DNA of 64,000 bases from an uncultured Lactobacillus sp. (GTDB lineage Bacteria > Bacillota > Bacilli > Lactobacillales > Lactobacillaceae): NCBI GenBank assembly GCA_937874185.1, contig CALNAK010000022.1:186001-250000 (forward strand). The letters run 5' to 3'. A program made the position numbers and the translations under genes. Below are positions 1 to 7,530 of the stretch, in pieces. The notes beneath the pieces were generated by a model, which had not been told where the DNA came from, ran no database searches, and saw nothing but the letters and a program-made list of their open reading frames with translations. Positions within the stretch are counted from its first letter, which is position 1. Each line of letters opens with the position of its first letter.

Positions 1-318
1 TAGTCTCAAAACAAAATCGTCATTGGAAAGTTCTGTCGCTGAATCTGAAATGGGTAGTAAAAGCCATTCTTTGAAATAGTTTTGACCGTTATCAGTGATT
101 TGATAAGTTTTTTTACGTGTATTCACATCATCATCATTAGTTAGTTCGATTAAGTCACTTTTCAAGAGACGATTCAATTCAGGATAAATTTGGCTAAATG
201 GTGCAGTCCAGAATTCAGCTTTCTCTTTATCAAATGTTTGTTTAATATCGTAACCAGTCATCGGCGTGCGAGTTAATAAGCCAAGAATCATATATTGTAA
301 TGTGTTTGAGCGTGCCAT
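1..318 (-). CDS. PadR family transcriptional regulator (3' end outside window)
   Basis: The reading frame runs leftward from an ATG preceded by an AGGAGC-type ribosome binding site and leaves the window, so the C-terminal part is missing. The N-terminus (MARSNTLQYMILGLLTRTPM) and the following TGYDIKQTF and FSQIYPELNRL stretches are the winged-helix signature of PadR repressors. It is divergently transcribed from a DHA2 efflux pump, and a long inverted repeat lies between them. PadR proteins beside pumps usually repress both genes until a toxic ligand binds. The pump substrate and the inducer cannot be read from the sequence. Confidence 0.85.
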   Translation of the reverse strand, partial: MARSNTLQYMILGLLTRTPMTGYDIKQTFDKEKAEFWTAPFSQIYPELNRLLKSDLIELTNDDDVNTRKKTYQITDNGQNYFKEWLLLPISDSATELSNDDFVLRL

Positions 319-339
319 TTATAGCTCCTTTACAAATTC

Positions 340-377
340 ATACTATGTATTAAACTATATATATTAATATATAGTAT
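340..377. promoter_or_regulatory. Inverted repeat, candidate PadR operator
   Basis: Two 14-bp arms (atactatgtattaa and ttaatatatagtat, one mismatch) flank a 10-bp AT-rich centre in the gap between the divergent padR-like gene and the pump gene. Size and placement fit a PadR operator overlapping both promoters. The surrounding AT-rich sequence prevents a confident -10/-35 call. Confidence 0.5.
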
Positions 378-388
378 AGAGGGAAATT

Positions 389-1807
389 ATGGAACAGGTT
401 AAAGGTAAAGATTTGACGATGATTCTACTAGGAATCGGTATCGTCACTTTCATGTCTACACTAGATAGTAGCATTGTCACAGTTGCTCTACCAGTGTTGA
501 GTAAGGCGCTGAGCACCAATATGAGTTTGATTAATTGGGTTGTAACGATGTATCTAATTGTGATGAGCAGTACCTTAATGATTTTTGGTAAACTCGGTGA
601 CAAATATGGAAAAATCAAATTTTTTAAATGGGGTACGTTGATCTTTCTAGTCAGTTCAGCGTTGTGTGCATTATCGGTCAGTTGGTTGACGCTGATTATT
701 TCCAGAAGTTTGCAGGCGATTGGAGCCGCAATGACCATGGCGACATCCAATGGAATTATTGTTGAAATTTTTCCGGATAATAAACGTGGTCAGGCTCTAG
801 GTTGGATGGGTTCCTTCGTTTCTTTAGGAGGAATTATTGGTCCAAGTATTGGCGGAATTTTGTTAAATTTCTTTCCGTGGCACATTATTTTTTGGTTGAA
901 TGTACCAATCGGTATTATTGCAGTATTTATTTTATTGAAATATTTGCCAAGTAAATTAGATAAGACATTCTCTACCGATAGTTTTGATCTAGTAGGTTCA
1001 GGATTATTGTTAATTGGCTTCACTAGTATGTTCGTCGGAATCCTTTTGAGTCAACAATTAGGTTGGGCAGATTGGCGAATTCTTGCTTTAACATTTATTG
1101 GCTTGATTCTGTTGATAATTTTATATCGTTACGAATCAAAACAAAAAGAACCAATTTTACCAGTATCATTGTTCAAGAATAAATGGTTTACGATGCAACT
1201 ATTAGCTTGTTTCATGGTCTTTATTGTGGACTTCTTCTTTGATGTTCTAGCACCATTTTATCTTCAAAATGCACGAGGATTCAGTCCGCTATTCAGTGGC
1301 TTCTTCTTGTTGATTTTCCCAGTTGTTCAATTGTTTATTGCACCAATGTCTGGTTCCTTGGCGGACAAGCATGATCCGTTCAAGATTACCTTAGTTGGTT
1401 TAGCAATTATTAGTTTTGGACAAATTTTCTACGTTGTTAGTGGCTTGCACAATCCTATCTTTATTTTCGGAATCGGTGCTGCTTTAGCCGGGTTAGGTAA
1501 TGGATTGTTCCATTCACCGAATAATGTTTTGGTCATGAGTAATGTTGAGGAAAAAGATTATGGTTCGGCTGGTAGTGTTTATAGCTTAGCGAGAACTGTT
1601 GGTATGGTTGTCGGATCAGCGATGTCTACAACGTTGTTATTTGGTTCAATGTCAATATTGAATGGTAATCGGGTAAAGTCTTACTTACCAAGTAATCCTC
1701 AATTATTTATTGATGGAATGCATATCACCTTTGGCTTATCGCTGATTGTTAGTGTGATTTTATTGATTGGAATTTTCATTTGGCATACACGTGCCTCAAA
1801 AAAATAA
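389..1807 (+). CDS. MFS drug exporter, DHA2 (EmrB/QacA) family, 14 TM
   Basis: A 472-residue, very hydrophobic protein of the usual length for 14-helix DHA2 proton-coupled drug exporters. The N-terminus has the family motif D-S-S-I-V-T-V-A-L-P in helix 1 (about residues 26-35). The loop 2/3 motif GKLGDKYGK follows at about residue 66, and the antiporter motif C region (GWMGSFVSLGGIIGPSIGG) at about 138-156. It probably extrudes lipophilic toxic compounds across the cytoplasmic membrane, but the substrate is unknown. The start is placed just after the gaggg of the upstream leader. The adjacent divergent PadR gene is the likely regulator. A family B repeat begins a few bases after the stop and may serve as its terminator. 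Confidence 0.85.
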   Translation: MEQVKGKDLTMILLGIGIVTFMSTLDSSIVTVALPVLSKALSTNMSLINWVVTMYLIVMSSTLMIFGKLGDKYGKIKFFKWGTLIFLVSSALCALSVSWLTLIISRSLQAIGAAMTMATSNGIIVEIFPDNKRGQALGWMGSFVSLGGIIGPSIGGILLNFFPWHIIFWLNVPIGIIAVFILLKYLPSKLDKTFSTDSFDLVGSGLLLIGFTSMFVGILLSQQLGWADWRILALTFIGLILLIILYRYESKQKEPILPVSLFKNKWFTMQLLACFMVFIVDFFFDVLAPFYLQNARGFSPLFSGFFLLIFPVVQLFIAPMSGSLADKHDPFKITLVGLAIISFGQIFYVVSGLHNPIFIFGIGAALAGLGNGLFHSPNNVLVMSNVEEKDYGSAGSVYSLARTVGMVVGSAMSTTLLFGSMSILNGNRVKSYLPSNPQLFIDGMHITFGLSLIVSVILLIGIFIWHTRASKK

Positions 1808-1811
1808 CAGA

Positions 1812-1925
1812 AGCGGGACAGAATACGTTTAGCTTCCGAGCATTAATTGCAAAATGGCGATAACTCGATTTTGAGTTATCGCCATTTTGGGATTAAGCGG
1901 AGTGAAGTTGTGTTCTGTTCCGCGT
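1812..1925 (-). repeat. Family B structured repeat, copy 1
   Basis: Read on the minus strand it has an outer helix (cgcggaacagaacac with gtattctgtcccg), box 1 TTCACTCCGCTT, a long hairpin with stem AAAATGGCGATAACTC, then box 2 ATGCTCGGAA. The same two boxes occur in the copies near 12.0 kb and 33.4 kb, where the two helices have different but still complementary sequence. It lies between convergent genes (efflux pump and NCS1 permease) and could stop transcription from both sides, although no long T-run follows. Confidence 0.8.
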
Positions 1926-1949
1926 TATTGTTGTCATCTGAGTCTGTTT

Positions 1950-3299
1950 TTATCTGTTCTGAAAAATTTTAGCACCAACGTAGTAACAAATACCAGTAAT
2001 TATCATAGCTGGGAAAGTCGCACCAACTGATTGGACGATGAAATTCAACTTGTTCAATCCGATGTAACTGATAACACCGATAACCCAAGTTGCAATGGCG
2101 AGTAAGTTGATTCCCTTGTAATACCAATAATCTCCGCCAACTTTTGAAAATTCTTTGACTTGATATTTTTTCTGTCTAATAAAGAAGAAATCAATCAAGA
2201 AGATAGCAATTTCTGGTCCTAAGAACATTCCGATACCATCTAAGAAAGTTTCAAAGGTAGTTAGGAAACTGGCAATATAAACTGGGATAAAGGTCATAAC
2301 TGTTGCAACTAAAGTTACAATCCACAATGCAGGTGTCAATTTTAAACGGTGGAAAATGTTAGTCATTGCGGAACCGGCTGCCATAAGATTAACGGCATTG
2401 GCGGTCGTACTAGTCATAACGATAACTAGCATGGCTAGGATCCCCAATCCTAATTTAGCTGCAATTGTACTGGGGTCAGCGTTGTTCGGATCGAAGTGTC
2501 CAATTGTGATTGCGGTAGCGATTGTAGCAATCAATCCGATGAAGGCAAACCAAAACAAACCGATATTTGCGCCAAGAAATGAAAAGGTGGTTGCAGCTTG
2601 TTTGTCTTTGGTAAAACGACTGAAGTCAGCTGCGGCCGTGACCCAGGCTAAATTAAATGCTGCAAGGATATCAATTATTTTCCCATTGGGTAATTGGAAT
2701 TTACTAGCGGGATGCCAGTTAAGAATTTCGTTAAATGAAACAGTCTTCAAAACGACGATTGATTCCCAAGTTACCAAGACAATAACTAAAATTATCCCGA
2801 ATCGTTCGATCCACTTAACTGATTTTTCCCCCAAGGAAATACTAATTAAATGCAGAATGGACATAACAATTATTCCCAGAATAATACTGAATTGATTGTG
2901 GAAGTAGCTGTTATCCCAGCCGAGCAAATCTTTCAGAATAAAACTAATTGAAGTTGCGGCGATAAAAGTATTGATAGCGGCCCAACCGATAAATTGAATG
3001 ACGTTAATAATAGATGGTAAGAATGAACCTTTAACTCCAAATGATGGACGTGTCAGAGTCATTGCGGGTAGTCCAGTTTTATATCCGATGTATGATGCTA
3101 AACCTAATAGGATATAGGAAATTATTCCAACGATAACCAGTAAGGTGGACGCTTTAACTAAACCGACAGCTGCGATAACACCACCGATATACCAAGTTCC
3201 ATTATTAGCGTTAGCACCGATCCAAGTCGCAAATAAATCCCATTTTGACATGGTACGTTGTGAAGCTGTTGTTGCTTGAATATATTCTTTTTTAGCCAT
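1950..3299 (-). CDS. NCS1 family purine/cytosine permease (CodB-like)
   Basis: A 449-residue membrane protein with about 12 predicted helices, the normal size for NCS1 nucleobase/cation symporters. The N-terminal helices contain the family pattern WDLFATWIGANANNGTWYIGG (residues about 20-40) and the TRPSFGVKG loop (about residue 83). FNLAWVTAAADFSRFTKD at about 215-232 matches the substrate/cation-binding helix of cytosine permeases. It most likely imports cytosine or a related base by cation symport. It stands alone with its own leader containing a terminator hairpin. The exact substrate is not determined: allantoin and hydantoin permeases share the fold. Confidence 0.85.
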   Translation of the reverse strand: MAKKEYIQATTASQRTMSKWDLFATWIGANANNGTWYIGGVIAAVGLVKASTLLVIVGIISYILLGLASYIGYKTGLPAMTLTRPSFGVKGSFLPSIINVIQFIGWAAINTFIAATSISFILKDLLGWDNSYFHNQFSIILGIIVMSILHLISISLGEKSVKWIERFGIILVIVLVTWESIVVLKTVSFNEILNWHPASKFQLPNGKIIDILAAFNLAWVTAAADFSRFTKDKQAATTFSFLGANIGLFWFAFIGLIATIATAITIGHFDPNNADPSTIAAKLGLGILAMLVIVMTSTTANAVNLMAAGSAMTNIFHRLKLTPALWIVTLVATVMTFIPVYIASFLTTFETFLDGIGMFLGPEIAIFLIDFFFIRQKKYQVKEFSKVGGDYWYYKGINLLAIATWVIGVISYIGLNKLNFIVQSVGATFPAMIITGICYYVGAKIFQNR

Positions 3300-3320
3300 T
3301 ATTTTCCCCTAAATTTAGCA

Positions 3321-3351
3321 ATAAAAAGAGAACTGCGTTTGAGCAGTCCTC
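3321..3351 (-). terminator. Leader terminator hairpin (attenuator candidate) of the NCS1 permease
   Basis: On the minus strand, gaggactgc and gcagttctc form a 9-bp stem (one G-U pair) with a 6-nt loop, followed at once by tttttat, about 20 nt before the start codon. A terminator placed before a permease gene suggests attenuation. Just upstream is caggacaagtgagga, which partly resembles a PyrR-binding loop (CNGNGAGG) and could pair alternatively. I cannot identify the sensing element. Confidence 0.6.
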
Positions 3352-3508
3352 ACTTGTCCTGATGCGTATTCTAGTTAGTTTAATGGAGATATTTAGTTAA
3401 GTCAACGACTAATATTTTTATATTAATTGATTATATATTTCTGATAAATAAGTATAGAATGAGGTCAGCCGACAAGGCTGTTTTAATAATTTTTAAAAGG
3501 ATGGCAAT

Positions 3509-4192
3509 ATGATATTAGAGAGACCCAATGTTGTTAATTTGAAAGAGTTACAAGCAGAATTAGGCGGTTTGGACAAGCGTCCCGATATAAAAGAGTTAGA
3601 AAAATTAATTAAAATGTATCAATTATACGAGGCGGGTCAAAAAGAAATCAGTACAAAATTGGAGAACTTGGATTCTGAATTTCAAGTAAATTATGATTAC
3701 AATCCGATTCATCATATGGAATCAAGAATGAAACGGATGCAAAGTTTATTGAGGAAAGCTGAAGGTAAGGGAGACGAACTGACAGTTGAAAGTATCCAGA
3801 GAAATATCTTTGATATTGCTGGTATTAGAGTTGTTACTAATTATATAGATGATATTTATAAAATTGAAAAGATGTTGACGAATCAGACTGATGTTACACT
3901 TTTGAGACGAAAGGATTATATTAAACATCCTAAGGAAAGTGGTTATCGCAGTCTTCATATTGTAGTTAAAGTTCCAGTATTCCAATCGAAAGGACCAATT
4001 GATGTGCCAGTGGAAATTCAAATTAGAACTGTTGGTATGGATATGTGGGCCAGTTTGGAACATAAATTGAGATATAAAACTAATTCTGATAGTAATTTAG
4101 TTGATAAGTATGGTGATCAATTAAAGGGTTATTCAGACGAGTTGGAACAGATTGAGCGTGGCATGCAGGATATTCATAAAAATTTGGTTTAG
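3509..4192 (+). CDS. relP: Small alarmone synthetase RelP/YwaC type
   Basis: A 227-residue single-domain (p)ppGpp synthetase that transfers pyrophosphate from ATP to GDP/GTP. Visible motifs are YNPIHHMESRMKRMQS near residue 67, DIAGIRVVTNYIDDIY, the substrate-binding YIKHPKESGYRSLH, the catalytic VEIQIRT, and DMWASLEHKLRYK. These match the YwaC/RelP branch better than RelQ, and there is no hydrolase or TGS domain. The gene is monocistronic, not next to a NAD-kinase gene as relQ usually is, which supports the RelP call. Start follows an aaaggatgg-like ribosome binding site. Family A repeat copy 1 begins about ten bases after the stop. Confidence 0.9.
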   Translation: MILERPNVVNLKELQAELGGLDKRPDIKELEKLIKMYQLYEAGQKEISTKLENLDSEFQVNYDYNPIHHMESRMKRMQSLLRKAEGKGDELTVESIQRNIFDIAGIRVVTNYIDDIYKIEKMLTNQTDVTLLRRKDYIKHPKESGYRSLHIVVKVPVFQSKGPIDVPVEIQIRTVGMDMWASLEHKLRYKTNSDSNLVDKYGDQLKGYSDELEQIERGMQDIHKNLV

Positions 4193-4202
4193 AATTTTTG
4201 TA

Positions 4203-4386
4203 TGCCGCTCTCCACAAGAAAGAAAAATTGGCTGGAACATAGCGGGCACAACTTGAAGTCAATCATCAATGCCGAAGGCATTGACAATAGTTTTCAAGCT
4301 TGGCCTTTTACTAATCCGGCAAGACCAGCCGAATAAGTAAAACTTCGCTATTGAGCCATTTTTCTTTCTTGTTCCGAGCTAGTTTT
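4203..4386 (+). repeat. Family A structured repeat, copy A1
   Basis: Begins ccgctctccac and ends ccgagctagtttt. The outer helix pairs acaagaaagaaaaattggct with gccatttttctttcttgt. Inside it, catagcg pairs with cgctattg, followed by an arm closed by cttgaa/caagcttgg and a second arm (ttttactaatccggc with gccgaataagtaaaa). The invariant segments ggaac, gggcacaacttgaa and ggcc are all present. This copy is single and lies between convergent genes, followed about 110 bp later by a simple terminator hairpin. Confidence 0.85.
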
Positions 4387-4503
4387 GCTTTTTATTATGT
4401 ATATAAATTGTTTATTTAAAAAATAAATGTAGATTACATACTTATTTAGTATAACCAAAATACTAAGTAATAAAGGTCACAATTTTTTATAAGGAATTTA
4501 AAA

Positions 4504-4534
4504 AGGATTACCCAATTAAGGTAATCCTATTTTT
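4504..4534. terminator. Terminator hairpin between relP and the GNAT gene
   Basis: A 9-bp stem (aggattacc/ggtaatcct) with a short loop is followed by attttt. An A-run on the other side would allow it to work in both directions between the convergent genes. Confidence 0.7.
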
Positions 4535-4573
4535 GTGGAAGGCGGCAATTAAAGTAAAAACAAAAGCAAAAGT

Positions 4574-5116
4574 CTAAACGGCCTGCACTTGATGTGACAT
4601 GATCCAATCGTTCTGGTTTAAGGAATAGGCCATAATGAAGAGTTCCTCACCAGTATCGGGTGAAATTCTTGTTTCAACTACGCCGATTTCGCTCATACCC
4701 ATTTTTTCCATTACACGTCCGGAACGTGGGTTAAGGTGGGCATAATGAGCCTCAATTTTGTCGAAGTTCAATACTTCGAAGCCATATTGCATCATGGCAC
4801 TGCCAGCTTCGGCAACGTAACCATATCCCCAAGCCTCTTGGCTCAGTGCATATGACAGAATTCCGACACCAGCTTCGGGGTGGAATTCATAGAATCCAAT
4901 TAATTTATGACTAATTTTTTCTTCGATTCCGAAGGTATATTGCACTTCTTTTAAGAAGTGACTCTCAAATAGTTGTTCAAAGTTAGCAGGGGTCTTTACA
5001 TCTCGATATCTCATATATTTAACAATTTGTGGGTCCAAGATAATTGCTTGTAATTCGCCATAATCCCCCTGATTAATAGGGCGAATGAGTAATCGTTCTG
5101 TTGTAATTTGACGCAT
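4574..5116 (-). CDS. GNAT family N-acetyltransferase (RimJ/RimL-like)
   Basis: A 180-residue protein starting TTERLLIRPINQGDYGELQAI, the typical opening of RimL-like acetyltransferases. The acetyl-CoA-binding region is EAWGYGYVAEAGSAMMQYGFEVL (about residues 94-116), and NPRSGRVMEKMGM is the conserved C-terminal motif. It would transfer acetyl from acetyl-CoA to an amino group of a protein or small molecule; the acceptor is unknown. It is monocistronic and reads toward relP. The start codon has the upstream sequence ttggagaaaaaagg, a good ribosome binding site. Confidence 0.85.
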   Translation of the reverse strand: MRQITTERLLIRPINQGDYGELQAIILDPQIVKYMRYRDVKTPANFEQLFESHFLKEVQYTFGIEEKISHKLIGFYEFHPEAGVGILSYALSQEAWGYGYVAEAGSAMMQYGFEVLNFDKIEAHYAHLNPRSGRVMEKMGMSEIGVVETRISPDTGEELFIMAYSLNQNDWIMSHQVQAV

Positions 5117-5200
5117 CCTTTTTTCTCCAAATCTATGATTAGAAATAGAATAATAACCTATAATTTATTGAAAGTAAATAATTTTATTTACAAAAAATCG

Positions 5201-5244
5201 TTGACTTTAAATTTTAAAATGAGTAATATGGTTCGCATACGAAC
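5201..5244 (+). promoter_or_regulatory. Promoter with adjoining MarR operator
   Basis: TTGACT and TAATAT are separated by 17 bp. Directly after the -10 box is the near-perfect palindrome gttcgcatacgaac, which a bound repressor would use to block transcription start. The same palindrome, perfect there, precedes the downstream ABC exporter genes. Confidence 0.75.
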
Positions 5245-5257
5245 AAACGGGGTGAAG

Positions 5258-5716
5258 ATGATGATAGATTTTAAGAAAACGATTCTTTTTAATCTTAGAG
5301 AAACAACGATTCATATTTCTCACTATATTCATCATAATGAGAAACATGCGATGGAAGACAATCCATTTGATGGTGATCGAGTTTCTCGTTTGCAAGGTAT
5401 GGCCGTTGGCTTTTTATATGTTCATGATGGACAACAGGTTATCCAAAAGGACCTTGAAAAAGGTATGTCTATCAGTAAATCAACGGTTAGCGGACTTGTT
5501 AAACGGATGATTAAGAATGGATTGATTTATACCTCTCCATCAAGTAGTGATGCGCGTGTTAAATGTCTAAATCTGACAACTTATGCTATCGATATTATGA
5601 ATGATATTAATCGTCAAGCTTCAGAAACCGAAGAAGTTTTAAAGAAGGATATTTCCGAGGAAGATTTGGCAATTTTCTTTAAGGTGCTCAAACAAATTAA
5701 ACAGAATGCTAAATAG
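5258..5716 (+). CDS. MarR family regulator of the adjacent ABC exporter
   Basis: About 152 residues, normal for MarR. The winged helix is visible as GMSISKSTVSGLVKRMIKNGLIY, followed by the wing TSPSSSDARVKCLNLT (about residues 70-108). The frame is open further upstream, but the start is placed at the ATG-ATG after acggggtga, because the promoter and operator lie just before it. The protein probably represses itself and the two ABC genes, since gttcgcatgcgaac-type palindromes sit in front of both. The inducer is unknown but is likely a substrate of the exporter. Confidence 0.85.
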   Translation: MMIDFKKTILFNLRETTIHISHYIHHNEKHAMEDNPFDGDRVSRLQGMAVGFLYVHDGQQVIQKDLEKGMSISKSTVSGLVKRMIKNGLIYTSPSSSDARVKCLNLTTYAIDIMNDINRQASETEEVLKKDISEEDLAIFFKVLKQIKQNAK

Positions 5717-5733
5717 TGTTTTTTTACAGTTAT

Positions 5734-5747
5734 AGTTCGCATGCGAA
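5734..5747. promoter_or_regulatory. Perfect 14-bp palindrome, candidate MarR operator
   Basis: gttcgcatgcgaac lies between the marR-like gene and the first ABC gene, 16 bp before the ATG and overlapping the ribosome binding site region. It matches the operator at the marR promoter in 13 of 14 positions, so both sites are probably bound by the same protein. Confidence 0.7.
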
Positions 5748-5763
5748 CTAGAGGAGGAACTAA

Positions 5764-7530
5764 ATGATAAAATTATTCAAACGTTTGAATAAGAAAGAAT
5801 ATACCATGATTGCCATTAGTTTGGTCTTTATTGTGGCACAAGTTTGGCTTGAACTGGAAATTCCTAGTTACATGTCTACTATCACAGAAAAATTGGAAAT
5901 GAAAGGAACGACTGTTAGTCAGATTATTCAACCAGGGATGATGATGATCCTGTTTTCAGTCTTGAGTGCAGTTGCGGCCATTATTGTTGGTTATTTTGCG
6001 GCTCACGTTGCGGCAGGCTTTACTGCTAGATTGAGAGGGGATGTCTTTAATCAAGTTATGGATTATTCCACACATGACATTAAAAAATTCTCTGTATCTA
6101 GTTTGTTAACTCGTTCAACAAATGATTTAACACAGTTACAACAATTTATAGCCATGGGTCTACAAGTTATTATCAAGGCGCCAATTACTGCAATTTGGGC
6201 AATAACTAAGATTGCTAACAAAGGTTGGCAATGGACTACTGCTACAGCTGTTGCCGTAGTAATTTTGATTTTGATGTTAACTTTTATCCTATTATTAGTT
6301 CAACCAAAATTCAAAATGGTTCAAAGTTTGACTGATCGTTTAAATTTAGTTACTCGTGAGAATTTATCAGGTATTAGAGTGGCACATGCTTATAATGCCG
6401 AAGAGTACCAAAATGACAAATTTAACAAGGCCAATAAAGATTTAACCGATACCAATTTATTTGCGAATAGAGTTTTAGCTTTGATGAATCCAGGAATGAG
6501 TTTTATTTCCAGTGGATTGACACTTTCTGTTTACGCAATCGGTGCTATCATCATTAACCAAGCAGCATCGCCTGCAACTCGTTTGACGTTATTTAGTAAT
6601 ATGATCGTGTTCTCGTCGTATGCCATGCAAGTAATTTTAGGATTCTTGTTGCTATCAATTATTTTTATCCTACTACCACGTGTTTCTGTTTCAGTATCCA
6701 GAATCAATGAAGTTTTGGATGTAAAACCTTCTATTGATGAGAAAGTTGATACAGTTGGTACTCCAGAAGAATCTGGCACAATTGAATTCAAGAATGTCAG
6801 TTTCCGTTATCCTGACGCTGAAGCCGATGCCATTCATGATTTGAATTTTTCAGCTAAACAAGGTCAGACAGTAGCTTTCATTGGTTCAACTGGTAGTGGT
6901 AAATCGACTGCAATGAATTTGATTCCGAGATTGTACGATACAACTGACGGCCAAGTTTTGATTGATGGAATTGATGTTAAAGACTATTCAGAAAAAGATT
7001 TGAATAACCGGATTGGCTATATTCCACAAAAGGCAGTCTTATTCAGTGGTTCAATTCGTTCCAATATTAATTTTGGAAAAACAGGTGTTGATGATAAGAA
7101 ATCAGATAATGATTTATATCAAGCATTGGACATAGCCCAATCACGTGATTTCGTTGAAGATAAAAAGAATAAGTTGGACTCAAAAGTTGCTCAACATGGT
7201 GATAATTTCTCTGGTGGACAAAAACAACGTTTAGCCATCGCAAGAGCCATTGCTAGAAAACCAGAAATTCTCTTGTTCGATGATTCATTCTCCGCTTTGG
7301 ATTATGAAACTGACCAAAAATTACGAACTGCTCTGAAGGAAAAAGCTGAGAAGACTACAAAAGTTATTATCGCTCAAAGAATTAGTACGATTATGGATGC
7401 AGATCAAATTATCGTCTTAAACGATGGTCGTGTTGCTGGACAAGGAACACATGCAGAATTATTAAAGAACAACGAAGTCTATCAAGAAATTGCTTACTCA
7501 CAACTATCAAAGGAGGAACTCGCTGAATGA
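5764..7530 (+). CDS. Heterodimeric ABC exporter subunit with degenerate ATP site (LmrC/BmrC type)
   Basis: 588 residues: an N-terminal six-helix exporter domain followed by an ATPase domain. Walker A is GSTGSGKST (about 374-382) and the signature FSGGQ is intact. The Walker B ends LLFDDSFSALD (about 502-512), with Asp where the catalytic Glu should be, and the switch His is replaced by Gln (IIAQRIST). This is the pattern of the degenerate half of LmrCD/BmrCD-type multidrug exporters. Its stop overlaps the start of the second subunit by 4 bp, so the two are translationally coupled. It is regulated by the upstream MarR protein. The transported compound is not evident. Confidence 0.9.
   Translation: MIKLFKRLNKKEYTMIAISLVFIVAQVWLELEIPSYMSTITEKLEMKGTTVSQIIQPGMMMILFSVLSAVAAIIVGYFAAHVAAGFTARLRGDVFNQVMDYSTHDIKKFSVSSLLTRSTNDLTQLQQFIAMGLQVIIKAPITAIWAITKIANKGWQWTTATAVAVVILILMLTFILLLVQPKFKMVQSLTDRLNLVTRENLSGIRVAHAYNAEEYQNDKFNKANKDLTDTNLFANRVLALMNPGMSFISSGLTLSVYAIGAIIINQAASPATRLTLFSNMIVFSSYAMQVILGFLLLSIIFILLPRVSVSVSRINEVLDVKPSIDEKVDTVGTPEESGTIEFKNVSFRYPDAEADAIHDLNFSAKQGQTVAFIGSTGSGKSTAMNLIPRLYDTTDGQVLIDGIDVKDYSEKDLNNRIGYIPQKAVLFSGSIRSNINFGKTGVDDKKSDNDLYQALDIAQSRDFVEDKKNKLDSKVAQHGDNFSGGQKQRLAIARAIARKPEILLFDDSFSALDYETDQKLRTALKEKAEKTTKVIIAQRISTIMDADQIIVLNDGRVAGQGTHAELLKNNEVYQEIAYSQLSKEELAE

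Noticed and set aside
2356..2895. 179-codon plus-strand ORF inside the NCS1 permease
   Set aside because: It is antisense to a clear permease, has no recognisable domain, and its composition mirrors the sense gene.
3352..3375. PyrR box or guanidine-III riboswitch upstream of the permease
   Set aside because: Only short partial matches (caagtgagg; ggacaag) are present; neither the full PyrR loop nor the guanidine pseudoknot can be built.
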